64,000 bases of DNA from Corticicoccus populi. GTDB lineage: Bacteria > Bacillota > Bacilli > Staphylococcales > Salinicoccaceae. Numbering within the stretch: position 1 is the first letter of the stretch; each line of letters starts with the position of its first letter. The position numbers and the translations under genes are program-made. Location: assembly GCF_042686195.1 (NCBI RefSeq), contig NZ_JBHUOQ010000005.1, positions 186,001 to 250,000 on the forward strand. The letters are read 5' to 3'. The notes under the pieces are model-generated. The model ran no database searches and was not told the DNA's origin. It saw only the letters and a program-made list of their open reading frames with translations. Below, one piece after another: positions 15,274 to 23,896 of this stretch.

Positions 15274-16559
15274 TGGGTATCCTGCTTGTATTAGTTTTTG
15301 TTCTGCTTCTTGTTATTGGTGTGCCGATTGCTTTTGTTATCGGTATCGTCTCGCTGCTCGGCATTATGACAATCCCGGATCTTCCTGAGGTGATTGTACC
15401 GATGAAGATGGTTAACGGCCTCGACTCCTTTGTCCTTCTTGCCGTGCCTTTATTTATACTCGCTGCAAACATTATGAACTCAGGTAAAATCTCTGAGAAA
15501 ATGATAGATCTCGCTCTTGCGATTGTTGGTCCGTTAAAAGGAGGTCTTGCACAGTCGAACATCCTCGTATCTATGATGTTCGCAGGCGTTTCAGGAGCCG
15601 CACAGGCAGATACTGCCGGTACAGGGAAAGTTTTAATCCCGAGCATGCTTAAAAATGGTTACAGCAAAGAAACATCTGTCGGTGTGACCGCCGCTTCATC
15701 AACAATCGGTGTCATTATACCGCCGAGTATTCCAATGATTATTTTTGCCGGAATTGCCAATGCTTCAATCGGCGCTTTATTTTTAGGAGGCATTATACCC
15801 GGGATTTTAATCGGTCTTGCGATGATGGTTTTTGTTTATTTTTTGGCCAGGAAAAAGAATTATCCGACATCAAAGAAACTTGCCGGTAAAGAAATCACTG
15901 CCAAATTTTTAGATGCACTGCCTGCCCTGTTAACGATTGTCATTATTATCGGAGGAATCACTTCCGGTATATTTACTGCGACAGAATCTGCAGCCATCGC
16001 ATCAATCTATACATTTTTAATCAGCATGTTCTACTATAAATCTTTAAAATTAAAAGATTTACCGAAAATCATTTTTGATACACTGGCTCTGAGCTCATTA
16101 TCCTTATTTGCACTTGCGACTGCCAGTGCACTTGGAGAATTGCTCAGTTACTACCAGCTCGGTACACTCGCACAGGACTTCTTTACTGATAACATTGGTT
16201 CAAAATGGCTGTTTATTCTGTTGATTATTGCTTTCTTCTTAATCATCGGTACATTTATGGATGCCATACCTGCCATGATTTTATTTGTTCCGGTAATCCT
16301 TCCTGCAGCAGCAGCGTTTAACATTGATCCGGTACACCTGGGTATTATCGTTGTAATTACTCTTGCGATTGGTCTCGCAACACCACCATATGGTCTATGC
16401 CTGTTGATTGCCAGTAAAATAGGCGGTCTATCCGTAGAAAGGTCTTTTGTTGCAGTCATACCGTACCTGCTCATTATTCTTGCCGTTTTACTGCTCGTTG
16501 CTTTTGTTCCGTCAATCATTCATTTTATACCTGATTTAATAGGAGGGAATGCAGAATAA
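15273..16559 (+). CDS. dctM: TRAP transporter large permease subunit
   Basis: 428 residues with about 12 hydrophobic segments. DctM signature features are visible: PLFILAANIMNSGKISEKMIDLA, GGLAQSNILVSMMFAGVSGAAQADTAG, GVIIPPSIPMIIFAGIANASIG and the C-terminal ATPPYGLCLLIASK. This is the translocating subunit of the TRAP system. It is directly followed by the RpiA-like gene with no gap. Confidence 0.92.
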   Translation: MGILLVLVFVLLLVIGVPIAFVIGIVSLLGIMTIPDLPEVIVPMKMVNGLDSFVLLAVPLFILAANIMNSGKISEKMIDLALAIVGPLKGGLAQSNILVSMMFAGVSGAAQADTAGTGKVLIPSMLKNGYSKETSVGVTAASSTIGVIIPPSIPMIIFAGIANASIGALFLGGIIPGILIGLAMMVFVYFLARKKNYPTSKKLAGKEITAKFLDALPALLTIVIIIGGITSGIFTATESAAIASIYTFLISMFYYKSLKLKDLPKIIFDTLALSSLSLFALATASALGELLSYYQLGTLAQDFFTDNIGSKWLFILLIIAFFLIIGTFMDAIPAMILFVPVILPAAAAFNIDPVHLGIIVVITLAIGLATPPYGLCLLIASKIGGLSVERSFVAVIPYLLIILAVLLLVAFVPSIIHFIPDLIGGNAE

Positions 16560-17222
16560 ATGAAAGAATTATATCAGCACCTGAATACGTTTTTAACAGA
16601 CGGCACAGTCATCGGCATGGGCTCCGGATCTACAATCGAGGGGTATATCCCTTCGGCCAGGGCTTATATTGAAGAAAATAGTCTCAACATACAGTTCGTT
16701 CCCACATCTGTAAAGACAGAAAAAGCATTACACGACCAGCAGCTTAAAGTTACTTTTGATACTGAAGAAATTGACTTTACGATTGACGGCGCCAATCAGT
16801 TCACTGCTGATTTAAATGCCGTGAAAGGCGGCGGCGGTTCACTGCTCAGGGAGAAACAGATTGGATATTTTTCAAAACATATTATTATTGCCGCGAAAAA
16901 AACAAAAGAAACACCCTCATTTGAAGGTGTTAAAATCCCTGTAGAAATCAATCCGTTTCTGATGAATTTAACCAAACTGGAAATCATGAATTACGGTACC
17001 TCCCTTTCTGATAGAATGGATGGAGATACTTTATTTACATCCGATAACGGAAACTATATTGTTGACTGTACTTTTGAAAAGATTGATGATCTGAACGTCC
17101 TGCAGAATCAAATGCTGAATATCCCGGGTGTAATAGAAACAGGTATATTCAACCATTATATTAAGCAGGTTGTCAGTTTCGATGACAATGGAATAACTGT
17201 TTATGAAAGGAGCCGTCCATGA
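16560..17222 (+). CDS. Divergent ribose-5-phosphate isomerase A-like protein
   Basis: 220 residues. RpiA fold and motifs: MGSGSTI (20-26) for the phosphate loop, TIDGANQ (74-80), KGGGGSLLREK (89-99) and SDNGNYIVDC. RpiA catalyses ribose-5-P to ribulose-5-P. Aligned to the E. coli enzyme, Asp81, Lys94 and Glu103 are kept as Asp76, Lys89 and Glu98, but Asp84 is Asn79, and the usual DGADE is DGANQ. The N-terminus is a few residues shorter than usual. It may act on a different aldose phosphate. The ATG follows dctM directly; GGAGGG lies 13 bases upstream. Confidence 0.8.
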   Translation: MKELYQHLNTFLTDGTVIGMGSGSTIEGYIPSARAYIEENSLNIQFVPTSVKTEKALHDQQLKVTFDTEEIDFTIDGANQFTADLNAVKGGGGSLLREKQIGYFSKHIIIAAKKTKETPSFEGVKIPVEINPFLMNLTKLEIMNYGTSLSDRMDGDTLFTSDNGNYIVDCTFEKIDDLNVLQNQMLNIPGVIETGIFNHYIKQVVSFDDNGITVYERSRP

Positions 17223-17842
17223 AACTGCAAATTGCCCTTGATCGTTTGAGCAGGGAAAAATGTATTGAAGTAATCGACACAGTAAAAGAGCACATTGATA
17301 TTATTGAAATCGGTACAGGTGTCATTAATGAATACGGTCTGTCACTGGTGCGTGATATTAAGCAGCTGTATCCTGATAAAAAAATTCTCGCTGATTTGAA
17401 AATATGTGATGCCGGGGAAAGTGAAAGCCGTAATGCCTTTGAATACGGTGCCGATATTATTACTGTGATGTCATTCGCAGATCCCTCCACTATTGAAGCG
17501 TGCGTTAAAAACGCTGAAAAATACGAACGGGAAACAGTCGTGGATCTTTTGAATAATCAGTCGGAAGAGACTTTACACCAGCTTGCAGGCATCAACGTTA
17601 CAAGTGTCAGTCTGCATATCGGAAAAGACCAGCAGAAAGACGGTGCAGTATTTTCCCCGCTGTCCCGTCATATTCATAACTTTGACTTTAATGTTTATGT
17701 TGCAGGCGGCATCAATAATGAAAACATTGATGACTATTTAAAGCTTAAACCCGAGGTTGTGATTGTCGGAAGCGGCATTACTAAAAGCGCAGACCCAGCC
17801 TCTGCCGGCGAACAGTTAAAACGTAAAATTTCTTTATATTAG
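17219..17842 (+). CDS. hxlA: 3-hexulose-6-phosphate synthase-like protein (OMP decarboxylase superfamily)
   Basis: 207 residues, TIM barrel. Seen: LQIALDRL with Asp8, IIEIGTG with Glu30, the superfamily motif ADLKICDAGE with Asp59, Lys61 and Asp64, SLHIGKDQQ and the phosphate loops VAGGIN and VIVGSGIT. HPS joins formaldehyde to ribulose-5-P or runs in reverse to release ribulose-5-P. 3-keto-L-gulonate-6-P decarboxylase (UlaD) belongs to the same superfamily; pairing with a PHI-like and an RpiA-like gene favours HPS-type chemistry. Overlaps the RpiA-like gene by four bases (ATGA). Confidence 0.75.
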   Translation: MKLQIALDRLSREKCIEVIDTVKEHIDIIEIGTGVINEYGLSLVRDIKQLYPDKKILADLKICDAGESESRNAFEYGADIITVMSFADPSTIEACVKNAEKYERETVVDLLNNQSEETLHQLAGINVTSVSLHIGKDQQKDGAVFSPLSRHIHNFDFNVYVAGGINNENIDDYLKLKPEVVIVGSGITKSADPASAGEQLKRKISLY

Positions 17843-17859
17843 ATTACGGAGGAAATTAA

Positions 17860-18501
17860 ATGAAAAAGTACGATATTCTAAATCAATTACAGAAAAATTA
17901 CCTTGTTGCAGTTGTCCGTGGAAAACAATTTGATGAAACCATTCAAATTATTGAAGCTGTTTTGGAAGGCGGCATTTCAAATATTGAAATCACATATACT
18001 ACGCCCCGGGCGAGTGAATTAATCAGCCATTTCAGGGACCGCACTGATTTATGTGTCGGTGCAGGTACTGTGATGACGGCACATAATGCCGATGAAGCAA
18101 TCAGAAACGGGGCTGCTTATGTGGTCAGCCCGCATTTTGATGCTGAAATCTCTAAAATATGCAATCTGTACCATATCCCCTATCTACCCGGCTGCGGCTC
18201 TGTTACTGAAGTCACTGAAGCTTTTAAGTCAGGTGTAGACGTTGTTAAATTATTCCCGGGCGGTGTACTCGGCGCTTCATTCATCAAAGATGTAAAAGGA
18301 CCGATTCCCCACGCCAATGTCATGCCATCAGGCGGTGTGTCCAAAGACAATATCGGAGACTGGATTAAAAACGGTGCATTCGCAGTCGGTATCGGCAGTG
18401 CGCTGACAAAAGGCTTCGACGGGACAGATACGGGCGTTATTACTGATAACACAAAATCATTTGTTAATGCATATAAAAATGCGATAAAAGGCGGGAATTA
18501 A
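17860..18501 (+). CDS. eda: 2-keto-3-deoxy-6-phosphogluconate aldolase family
   Basis: 213 residues, class I aldolase. Seen: VAVVRG, the catalytic-Glu strand NIEITYTTP, CVGAGTVMT, LPGCGSVTE and the Schiff-base lysine in VVKLFPGG. It cleaves KDPG to pyruvate and glyceraldehyde-3-phosphate. It sits directly upstream of the KDG kinase gene, a usual pairing. GGAGG precedes the ATG. Confidence 0.88.
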   Translation: MKKYDILNQLQKNYLVAVVRGKQFDETIQIIEAVLEGGISNIEITYTTPRASELISHFRDRTDLCVGAGTVMTAHNADEAIRNGAAYVVSPHFDAEISKICNLYHIPYLPGCGSVTEVTEAFKSGVDVVKLFPGGVLGASFIKDVKGPIPHANVMPSGGVSKDNIGDWIKNGAFAVGIGSALTKGFDGTDTGVITDNTKSFVNAYKNAIKGGN

Positions 18502-18503
18502 AA

Positions 18504-19511
18504 ATGAAACTCATTACATTTGGTGAAATTATGATGAGACTCTCCACGCCCCCGCAGGCAACTTTAACGAACAACCCGTCATTTGATGTGAATATCGGCG
18601 GCAGTGAGATGAACGTTCTCATGGGGCTTGCTTCTTCCGGTGTCGATGTTTCAATGGTAACGGCACTTCCCGGTAATGCATTCGGCAGAAGAGTCACACA
18701 GCTTTTGAAAATGCATAATATTGATACATCATCCATTAAATATCAGGGAGAACGAATCGGCGTTAATTTTATGGAACTCGGATTCGGTGTCCGCTCCACT
18801 TCTGTTGTTTATGACAGAAAACATTCAAGCTTTAACCAGTCCGGTCCGGATGACTACGATTTTGAAAAAATCTTTGAAGGTTTTGACTGGTTCCACTTCA
18901 GCGGGATTACACCTGCCCTGACTAAAGAACTGGAAGCAGCCTTATTAAAGGCATTGGAAGCAGCTAAAGGACGCGGCATGAAAATCAGTGCCGACTTAAA
19001 TTTCCGGGGTAACTTGTGGAGTTTTGAAGAGGCTAGAAAAGTGATGAGTCCGCTCGTGAAATACTGTGACGTATTATTTGGTTACGAGCCCCTTGAACTG
19101 ATTGAAGACAACAAGGATATTAAGGACGGTCTGGAACGTAACCCGGATGCCGATACACTAAAACCCATTCTTGATAAAATTCATGAGTTCTACGGTATAG
19201 AAACCATCGCCTTCACACAAAGAACTGTGATTAACAGTAATAAAAACAGTATTAAAGGCGTTATTTCCAATAAAGGAGAAATCACCGAAACTGCCGCCTA
19301 TGAAGTCGATATTTTAGATAGAATCGGTTCAGGTGATGCTTTTACTGCGGGTGTTCTTTACGGCTTAATCCATCAGCACCCAGCTGAACACACTTTAAAA
19401 ACAGCACTTGGAAATATGTTGTACAAGCATACCATCACAGGAGATTTCCTCGCAGAAGATATTCAGAATATGTCGGATATTCTTGACGGCAGTAAAGAAG
19501 TAAAACGTTAA
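18504..19511 (+). CDS. kdgK: 2-dehydro-3-deoxygluconokinase, PfkB family
   Basis: 335 residues, ribokinase-fold sugar kinase. N-terminal GEIMMRLSTP, substrate region NIGGSEMNVLMGLASSG, and C-terminal DRIGSGDAFTAGVLYGL with anion hole and catalytic Asp. It phosphorylates 2-keto-3-deoxygluconate, giving the substrate of the preceding aldolase. Last gene of the operon, two bases after eda, with a strong terminator behind it. No dehydratase or dehydrogenase making KDG is present in the operon. Confidence 0.85.
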   Translation: MKLITFGEIMMRLSTPPQATLTNNPSFDVNIGGSEMNVLMGLASSGVDVSMVTALPGNAFGRRVTQLLKMHNIDTSSIKYQGERIGVNFMELGFGVRSTSVVYDRKHSSFNQSGPDDYDFEKIFEGFDWFHFSGITPALTKELEAALLKALEAAKGRGMKISADLNFRGNLWSFEEARKVMSPLVKYCDVLFGYEPLELIEDNKDIKDGLERNPDADTLKPILDKIHEFYGIETIAFTQRTVINSNKNSIKGVISNKGEITETAAYEVDILDRIGSGDAFTAGVLYGLIHQHPAEHTLKTALGNMLYKHTITGDFLAEDIQNMSDILDGSKEVKR

Positions 19512-19527
19512 AAGACCTCTTATACAA

Positions 19528-19564
19528 AACACGGTTACCGGACGCATCCGGTAACCGTGTTTTT
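19528..19564. terminator. Strong bidirectional terminator
   Basis: AACACGGTTACCGG / CCGGTAACCGTGTT with a 6-nt loop and a T tail. It closes the TRAP operon and can also end the minus-strand unit to its right. Confidence 0.92.
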
Positions 19565-19601
19565 ATCTTTTCAGCATCTCAACCTCAATCAGTCGCCGTC
19601 T

Positions 19602-19757
19602 TTACAACTCTGCACTGTAACTCAAGTACAGTCCGACAATAAACAAAATAGCAACTGCAAAATAAGAAACCAGACGCCATCCACCGTCAATTACGGTCAT
19701 ATTGGCAAACATCAGCAGTGTCCCCACTAAAAAACATAACGTAGCAGCTTTTTTCAT
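19602..19757 (-). CDS. Small membrane protein, 51 residues
   Basis: Begins MKKAATLCFLVGTLLMFANM and continues into a second hydrophobic stretch (LVSYFAVAILFIVGLYLSY), so two transmembrane helices. Its ATG lies 3 bases after the nitroreductase stop on the same strand, with GGAAGG as ribosome site, so it is co-transcribed. No family recognised. Confidence 0.6.
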   Translation of the reverse strand: MKKAATLCFLVGTLLMFANMTVIDGGWRLVSYFAVAILFIVGLYLSYSAEL

Positions 19758-19759
19758 GT

Positions 19760-20356
19760 TTAACCTTCCCCGTTTTTATCAGTGAACCAGACTGTTTTTT
19801 CTTCGAATGGAATCCGCTTTCTCTTCACTTCTTTTTTCATATCGGATTCTCCTATAAATACAGCACCAAGAATTTCTTCATCTTCACGCAGGTTAAAAAG
19901 GTCCTTAACCGGTTCCGCATAATATGCAGGACCACTCTTCCAAATCGCACCAAGCCCCTTGCCGTGTGCTTCAAGCAGCATATTCTGAATGGCTGCAGAT
20001 ACGGCAGATACATCTTCAATGTATATCGCCTTCTTACTGTCCTGTTTAGGTGACAGGGCAATGACAATAATAGTTGGTGCAATTAAAGGTTTTCTGCTGA
20101 TTTTCTCAATTCGTTTTTTACCGGATTCACTTTCCGGATCTTCAACACGTGTATGCGCCCATTCTTTCATTGCGTCCACCAGCTGATAACGTCCGTCACC
20201 TGTTAACACAAAAAATTTCCACGGTTCTGTATGGTGATGGTTCGGTGCCCATACTGCTGCTTCCAGCAGTTCTTCAATCGTTTCTTTTGATAAAGGTTCT
20301 GTATCTTTAAATATTTTTACACTGTGACGTGTTCTGATTGCCTCTGAAATATTCAT
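19760..20356 (-). CDS. Nitroreductase-family FMN oxidoreductase
   Basis: 198 residues, one nitroreductase domain, expected FMN-binding homodimer using NAD(P)H. Seen: the N-terminal RTRHSVKIFKD with the FMN-phosphate-binding Arg/Ser, APNHHHTEPWKFFVLTG, and the C-terminal GAVFIGE near the second FMN contact. The pattern resembles the short YdjA/TM1586-like branch. Physiological substrate unknown. GAGGAG precedes the ATG. Forms a two-gene unit with the 51-residue membrane protein. Confidence 0.85.
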   Translation of the reverse strand: MNISEAIRTRHSVKIFKDTEPLSKETIEELLEAAVWAPNHHHTEPWKFFVLTGDGRYQLVDAMKEWAHTRVEDPESESGKKRIEKISRKPLIAPTIIVIALSPKQDSKKAIYIEDVSAVSAAIQNMLLEAHGKGLGAIWKSGPAYYAEPVKDLFNLREDEEILGAVFIGESDMKKEVKRKRIPFEEKTVWFTDKNGEG

Positions 20357-20384
20357 ATGATTACTCCTCTGCTTATTAATAATT

Positions 20385-21542
20385 TTATTTTACCAGAGCG
20401 CGTGCAGTTTCCACAAAATACTCTGTGCCCAGTAAAAGTGCATCCTCATCAATGGTAAATTCAGGATTGTGAAGCGGATGTTTATTATCAAGTGCTTCAC
20501 TGTACACACCAATCTGCTGCATAGACCCCGGGACCACGCTTGAGAATGAAGCAAAATCCTCTGTGCCGTATGACGGGTATTCCCCCTCAATAATATGATC
20601 TGCACCAACAATCTTTTCAAATACTTTTCTTGAAATCTCCGTTGCGTCTTTATCGTTCACAACACCCGGATATCCAATATCCCACTTAATATCGTAAGCT
20701 GCATTATGAGCGAGTGTCACGCCCTTCAAAATTCTTTCAAGTTCGTTACGTGCTGTTACCCTCGATGTCTCATCGAGCGAACGTATTGTCCCTGAAATAT
20801 CCACCCTGCCGGGGATCGCATTCACAACTTCCCCTGCATGGAAATTTGTCACTGAAACTACAGGTGTATGGTTCGGTGATATTTTTCTTGAAACGATGGA
20901 CTGTACAGCAGTCGTAAACTCCGCTCCGACAATAATCGGGTCAATCGCATTAAAAGGCTGTGCCGCATGGGCACCGGAACCGTGAATCGTAATATAAAAC
21001 TCATCAGCAGCCGCACACCACGGGCCTTCCTTGATTGAAAAAGTCCCTGTCGGATAATCCGGAGATACATGAAGGGCATATGCATAGTCCACCCCGTCTG
21101 TAATTCCTGCATCCACCAGTTCGTGGGCACCGCCCGGGTACTCTTCCTCAGCATGCTGGAAGACAAAACGGATTTCACCGGAAAAATCTTCACCGGACAG
21201 AATTTCCGCTGCACCAAGCAGCATCGCAGGATGAGCATCATGCCCGCATGAATGCATAACGCCGTCATTCACACTTTTAAAATCAAGATCTGTCATCTCC
21301 TGCATCGGCAGTGCATCAATATCAGCTCTAAGAAGGATTGTTTTACCGTCCCCATCATTCCTGCCTTTTAATACCCCGACAACGCTCGTTTCCGTCGGAC
21401 GGCTGACTTCAATACTGCCGAAAGACTTGAGCGTGTTATATATGTAATTGGATGTTTCAAATTCCTTATAGGAGACCTCCGGATGCTGATGAAAATGACG
21501 TCTCCATTTAATCAGTTTTTCTTTTATATCATTTGTTGTCAC
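20385..21542 (-). CDS. M20 family amidohydrolase
   Basis: 385 residues, di-metal amidohydrolase of the AmaA/HipO/IAA-amino-acid hydrolase group, which cleaves N-acyl or peptide-like amides of amino acids in the cytoplasm. Seen: RRHFHQHPEVSYKEFET, the metal-site HSCGHDAHPAMLLG, catalytic QHAEEEYPGGAHELV, dimerisation-domain HGSGAHAAQP and C-terminal YGTEDFASF. The start is GTG at 21542 with GGAGG upstream. Substrate specificity cannot be fixed; N-acetyl-diaminopimelate deacetylase is a related alternative. Confidence 0.87.
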   Translation of the reverse strand: MTTNDIKEKLIKWRRHFHQHPEVSYKEFETSNYIYNTLKSFGSIEVSRPTETSVVGVLKGRNDGDGKTILLRADIDALPMQEMTDLDFKSVNDGVMHSCGHDAHPAMLLGAAEILSGEDFSGEIRFVFQHAEEEYPGGAHELVDAGITDGVDYAYALHVSPDYPTGTFSIKEGPWCAAADEFYITIHGSGAHAAQPFNAIDPIIVGAEFTTAVQSIVSRKISPNHTPVVSVTNFHAGEVVNAIPGRVDISGTIRSLDETSRVTARNELERILKGVTLAHNAAYDIKWDIGYPGVVNDKDATEISRKVFEKIVGADHIIEGEYPSYGTEDFASFSSVVPGSMQQIGVYSEALDNKHPLHNPEFTIDEDALLLGTEYFVETARALVK

Positions 21543-21699
21543 ATTAACGCCTCCAGATTTTTCTACCTCTATTATATACGAAGTTACTGTAATTCGATAC
21601 TGATGTCCAAACGCTTCACCTATATATTATAAGCTATTGGAATAAAAAAATGAGTTTGTTAAAGTGTCATTATATAAATTTAAGATGAGGAGAATTTAA

Positions 21700-21888
21700 A
21701 TGGATAGTCTTCTTAAAGATATGTTAATTGTATATATCCCTGTATATATAACGGGATACTTTTTAATAATGGGTTTTCACTTTTTATTTAGTTCCGAGCA
21801 AAATTGGACAGGAACATTTTTATTTACATTCATTATTACTTTTATTGTCTTTATATCAAACTATTTAGGAAGAAAAAAAGAAGGCTGA
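21700..21888 (+). CDS. Small membrane protein, 62 residues
   Basis: Two hydrophobic segments (about residues 9-30 and 37-55) and a positively charged end (GRKKEG). GAGGAG lies 9 bases before the ATG. It precedes the YdcZ-type transporter gene by about 100 bases; no family recognised. Confidence 0.6.
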   Translation: MDSLLKDMLIVYIPVYITGYFLIMGFHFLFSSEQNWTGTFLFTFIITFIVFISNYLGRKKEG

Positions 21889-21991
21889 CCTACTAAGCAT
21901 AAAAGCACCATTAAAGAAAAATTACATTGCTATCATTATGCTGTTCTGTTAAAATTCTAATGTTATTCAAACACAGAAAGAAGGACTTTTA

Positions 21992-22909
21992 TTGTACGCT
22001 TTAATACTTCTTGGAATTATCGGCGGTACTTTTATACCTGCACAGACTGCAGTTAATACCAGACTGAAACAATTTACCGGCTCAGTATTTATTACTTCCT
22101 TTTACTCATTTTTAGTGGGAACAACCCTTTTGTTCCTGGCCAATCTTTTCATTAATCCTGGTTACTTTTCAACAGACTTCTTCATGTCTCAAAACTATTC
22201 TTACATTTGGTTTTTCGGCGGAATATTCGGTGTAATCTTTTTAACCGGCAATATCATCCTCCTTCCGAAAATCGGCGCTTCTTTAACAGTTATCATGACA
22301 GTGAGCGGCCAGATGATTTCAAGTTTCCTGATCGATACTTTCGGCTGGTTCAATGCTTCTCCGAAAGATGTTCATCTTATGCATATCGTCGGAATTCTGC
22401 TTTTAATTTTCGGTGTTATTTTTATGAATGCCAGACGCACTGTTGCTGTACCGGGGGCGAACTCCAGAATATGGATTTTATTCGGGCTGTTCACCGGCAC
22501 GCTTGTACCAATGCAGACTGCCGTTAACGGGGCTTTAAATGAAGAGACAGGTTCATTTGTATTTGCAACCCTGATTTCATTTACAGTCGGCACTACAATA
22601 CTGTTAATACTGTCGCTCCTGATTGAAAAGCGCATTTCATTGAAATTTCAGGCAGGGACAGAAAAACTTAAATTGTGGCATTTTCTCGGTGGTCTGCTCG
22701 GTGCCTCCACCCTCGCTTTTAACGCTCTTTTAATGCCTGAACTTGGGGCAACATTAACGATGATGGCGGTCATTGTGGGACAGATTTTAATGGGTCTCTT
22801 GATTGATCAGCTCGGCCTCTTTGGTCTCCCGAAACAAAGAATTGATGCTAGAAGACTCGCTGCTGTCGCAATGATTGTGACGGGTATCCTGTTACTTCAG
22901 TTTTTCTAA
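21992..22909 (+). CDS. DMT-superfamily transporter, YdcZ/DUF606 type
   Basis: 305 residues with about ten transmembrane helices arranged as two homologous halves. The repeat is visible as GGTFIPAQTAVNTRLKQFTGS near residue 10 and TGTLVPMQTAVNGALNEETGS near residue 170. The duplicated YdcZ domain is often two separate genes elsewhere; here both halves are fused. The start is TTG at 21992 with an AAGGA site upstream. Substrate unknown. Confidence 0.8.
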   Translation: MYALILLGIIGGTFIPAQTAVNTRLKQFTGSVFITSFYSFLVGTTLLFLANLFINPGYFSTDFFMSQNYSYIWFFGGIFGVIFLTGNIILLPKIGASLTVIMTVSGQMISSFLIDTFGWFNASPKDVHLMHIVGILLLIFGVIFMNARRTVAVPGANSRIWILFGLFTGTLVPMQTAVNGALNEETGSFVFATLISFTVGTTILLILSLLIEKRISLKFQAGTEKLKLWHFLGGLLGASTLAFNALLMPELGATLTMMAVIVGQILMGLLIDQLGLFGLPKQRIDARRLAAVAMIVTGILLLQFF

Positions 22910-22933
22910 TTTCAAAATAAATATCATGAAAAT

Positions 22934-22957
22934 AAAAGCGGCCCGTCGGCCGCTTTT
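22934..22957. terminator. Bidirectional terminator
   Basis: AAAAGCGGCC / GGCCGCTTTT with a 4-nt loop, between convergent genes. Confidence 0.9.
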
Positions 22958-23373
22958 TATGATTCTCCTCTTTTATGAATATTTGTCTTTGTCCCTCTGT
23001 TTTCCGCGATACCTTCAGCATATTCCACCGCTTCTGTTTTATATTTAAATGTTTTGGATGCCTGTTCTGCACCTTCTGTCTTCACCTTCCATTCATCATC
23101 CTCAAAATAAACTTCCACATCATTATTTATGAGGTCGGATCCTCTGCTGTCACTCTCTTCATGCTTTTGAATATTTTTATTTTCAAGTTTTCTCAACGCG
23201 TCCGAGTCTGCATCTTTATACCACTTTTCAGCCTGACGTGTACCAATCGGAATCGCTTCATCCTCATCATAACCGTCTTCAATCATCGCATTAATAATAT
23301 CAATCGCTTTTCTTCTTTCAAGACGCTCCAGATTTTTTAGAGAATCCGGATAATCATTCATTGTATAAGGCAT
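22957..23373 (-). CDS. DUF2188 domain protein
   Basis: 138 residues. The N-terminal ~65 residues are charged and helical (NLERLERRKAIDIINAMIEDGYDEDEA). The C-terminal ~50 residues match DUF2188: EVYFEDDEWKVKTEGAEQ, then FKYKTEAVEYAEGIAENRGT and a final IHKRGES. Small cytoplasmic protein often linked with general stress in Firmicutes; no activity is known. AAGGAG precedes the ATG. Divergent from the YjbQ gene. Confidence 0.75.
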   Translation of the reverse strand: MPYTMNDYPDSLKNLERLERRKAIDIINAMIEDGYDEDEAIPIGTRQAEKWYKDADSDALRKLENKNIQKHEESDSRGSDLINNDVEVYFEDDEWKVKTEGAEQASKTFKYKTEAVEYAEGIAENRGTKTNIHKRGES

Positions 23374-23443
23374 TTATTTCACTCCTTGAGTAAAGTTTAG
23401 TAATATAATACCCGAATACACAAAAAGTAATGGAGGGATTCGT

Positions 23444-23842
23444 ATGTTATTTAAGTTTGAAGTGACAACACATGAAAGAAATGAATTCGTAAATATCGAT
23501 TCATATGTTGAAGACGCACGACTGAAGTCAGGTATTCTGAACGGTATTATCACAGTATTCACCCCTCACACTACTGCAGGAATTACAATCAACGAAAATG
23601 CAGACCCCGATGTGGTGAAGGATCTTGTTTTCGGTATGAATCAGACATTTGATAATAAAAAAGAGTACCGTCATTTTGAAGGCAACTCTGACTCTCATAT
23701 GAAATCTTCTCTGACAGGTGCAAGTGAAACGCTGATTTTAGAAGACGGCAGCATACTGTATGGTACATGGCAGAGTGTTTACTTCGCAGAATTTGACGGT
23801 CCGAGAACCCGAAAAATATTTATCAAAGTGATTGAAGGATAG
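23444..23842 (+). CDS. YjbQ/UPF0047 family protein
   Basis: 132 residues, compact beta-barrel family. The signature HTTAGITINENADPDV (about residues 45-60) contains the conserved His; the C-terminal GTWQSVYFAEFDGPRTRKI is also typical. Members are annotated as secondary thiamine-phosphate synthases because some complement a thiE mutant weakly; the primary role is unsettled. A GGAGG site precedes the ATG. Confidence 0.88.
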   Translation: MLFKFEVTTHERNEFVNIDSYVEDARLKSGILNGIITVFTPHTTAGITINENADPDVVKDLVFGMNQTFDNKKEYRHFEGNSDSHMKSSLTGASETLILEDGSILYGTWQSVYFAEFDGPRTRKIFIKVIEG

Positions 23843-23852
23843 TATTAAACAT

Positions 23853-23886
23853 AAAAGTATCGTGCTCATCGTAGGCACGATACTTT
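23853..23886. terminator. Bidirectional terminator
   Basis: AAAAGTATCGTGC / GCACGATACTTTT with an 8-nt loop, between yjbQ and the convergent DUF805 gene. Confidence 0.9.
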
Positions 23887-23896
23887 TACTGGTGAT

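Noticed and set aside
17219..17842. 3-keto-L-gulonate-6-phosphate decarboxylase (UlaD) instead of an HPS-like enzyme
   Set aside because: No UlaE/UlaF-type epimerases are present and a PHI-like gene is; HxGxDxQ fits HPS better. It remains an alternative, not the preferred call.
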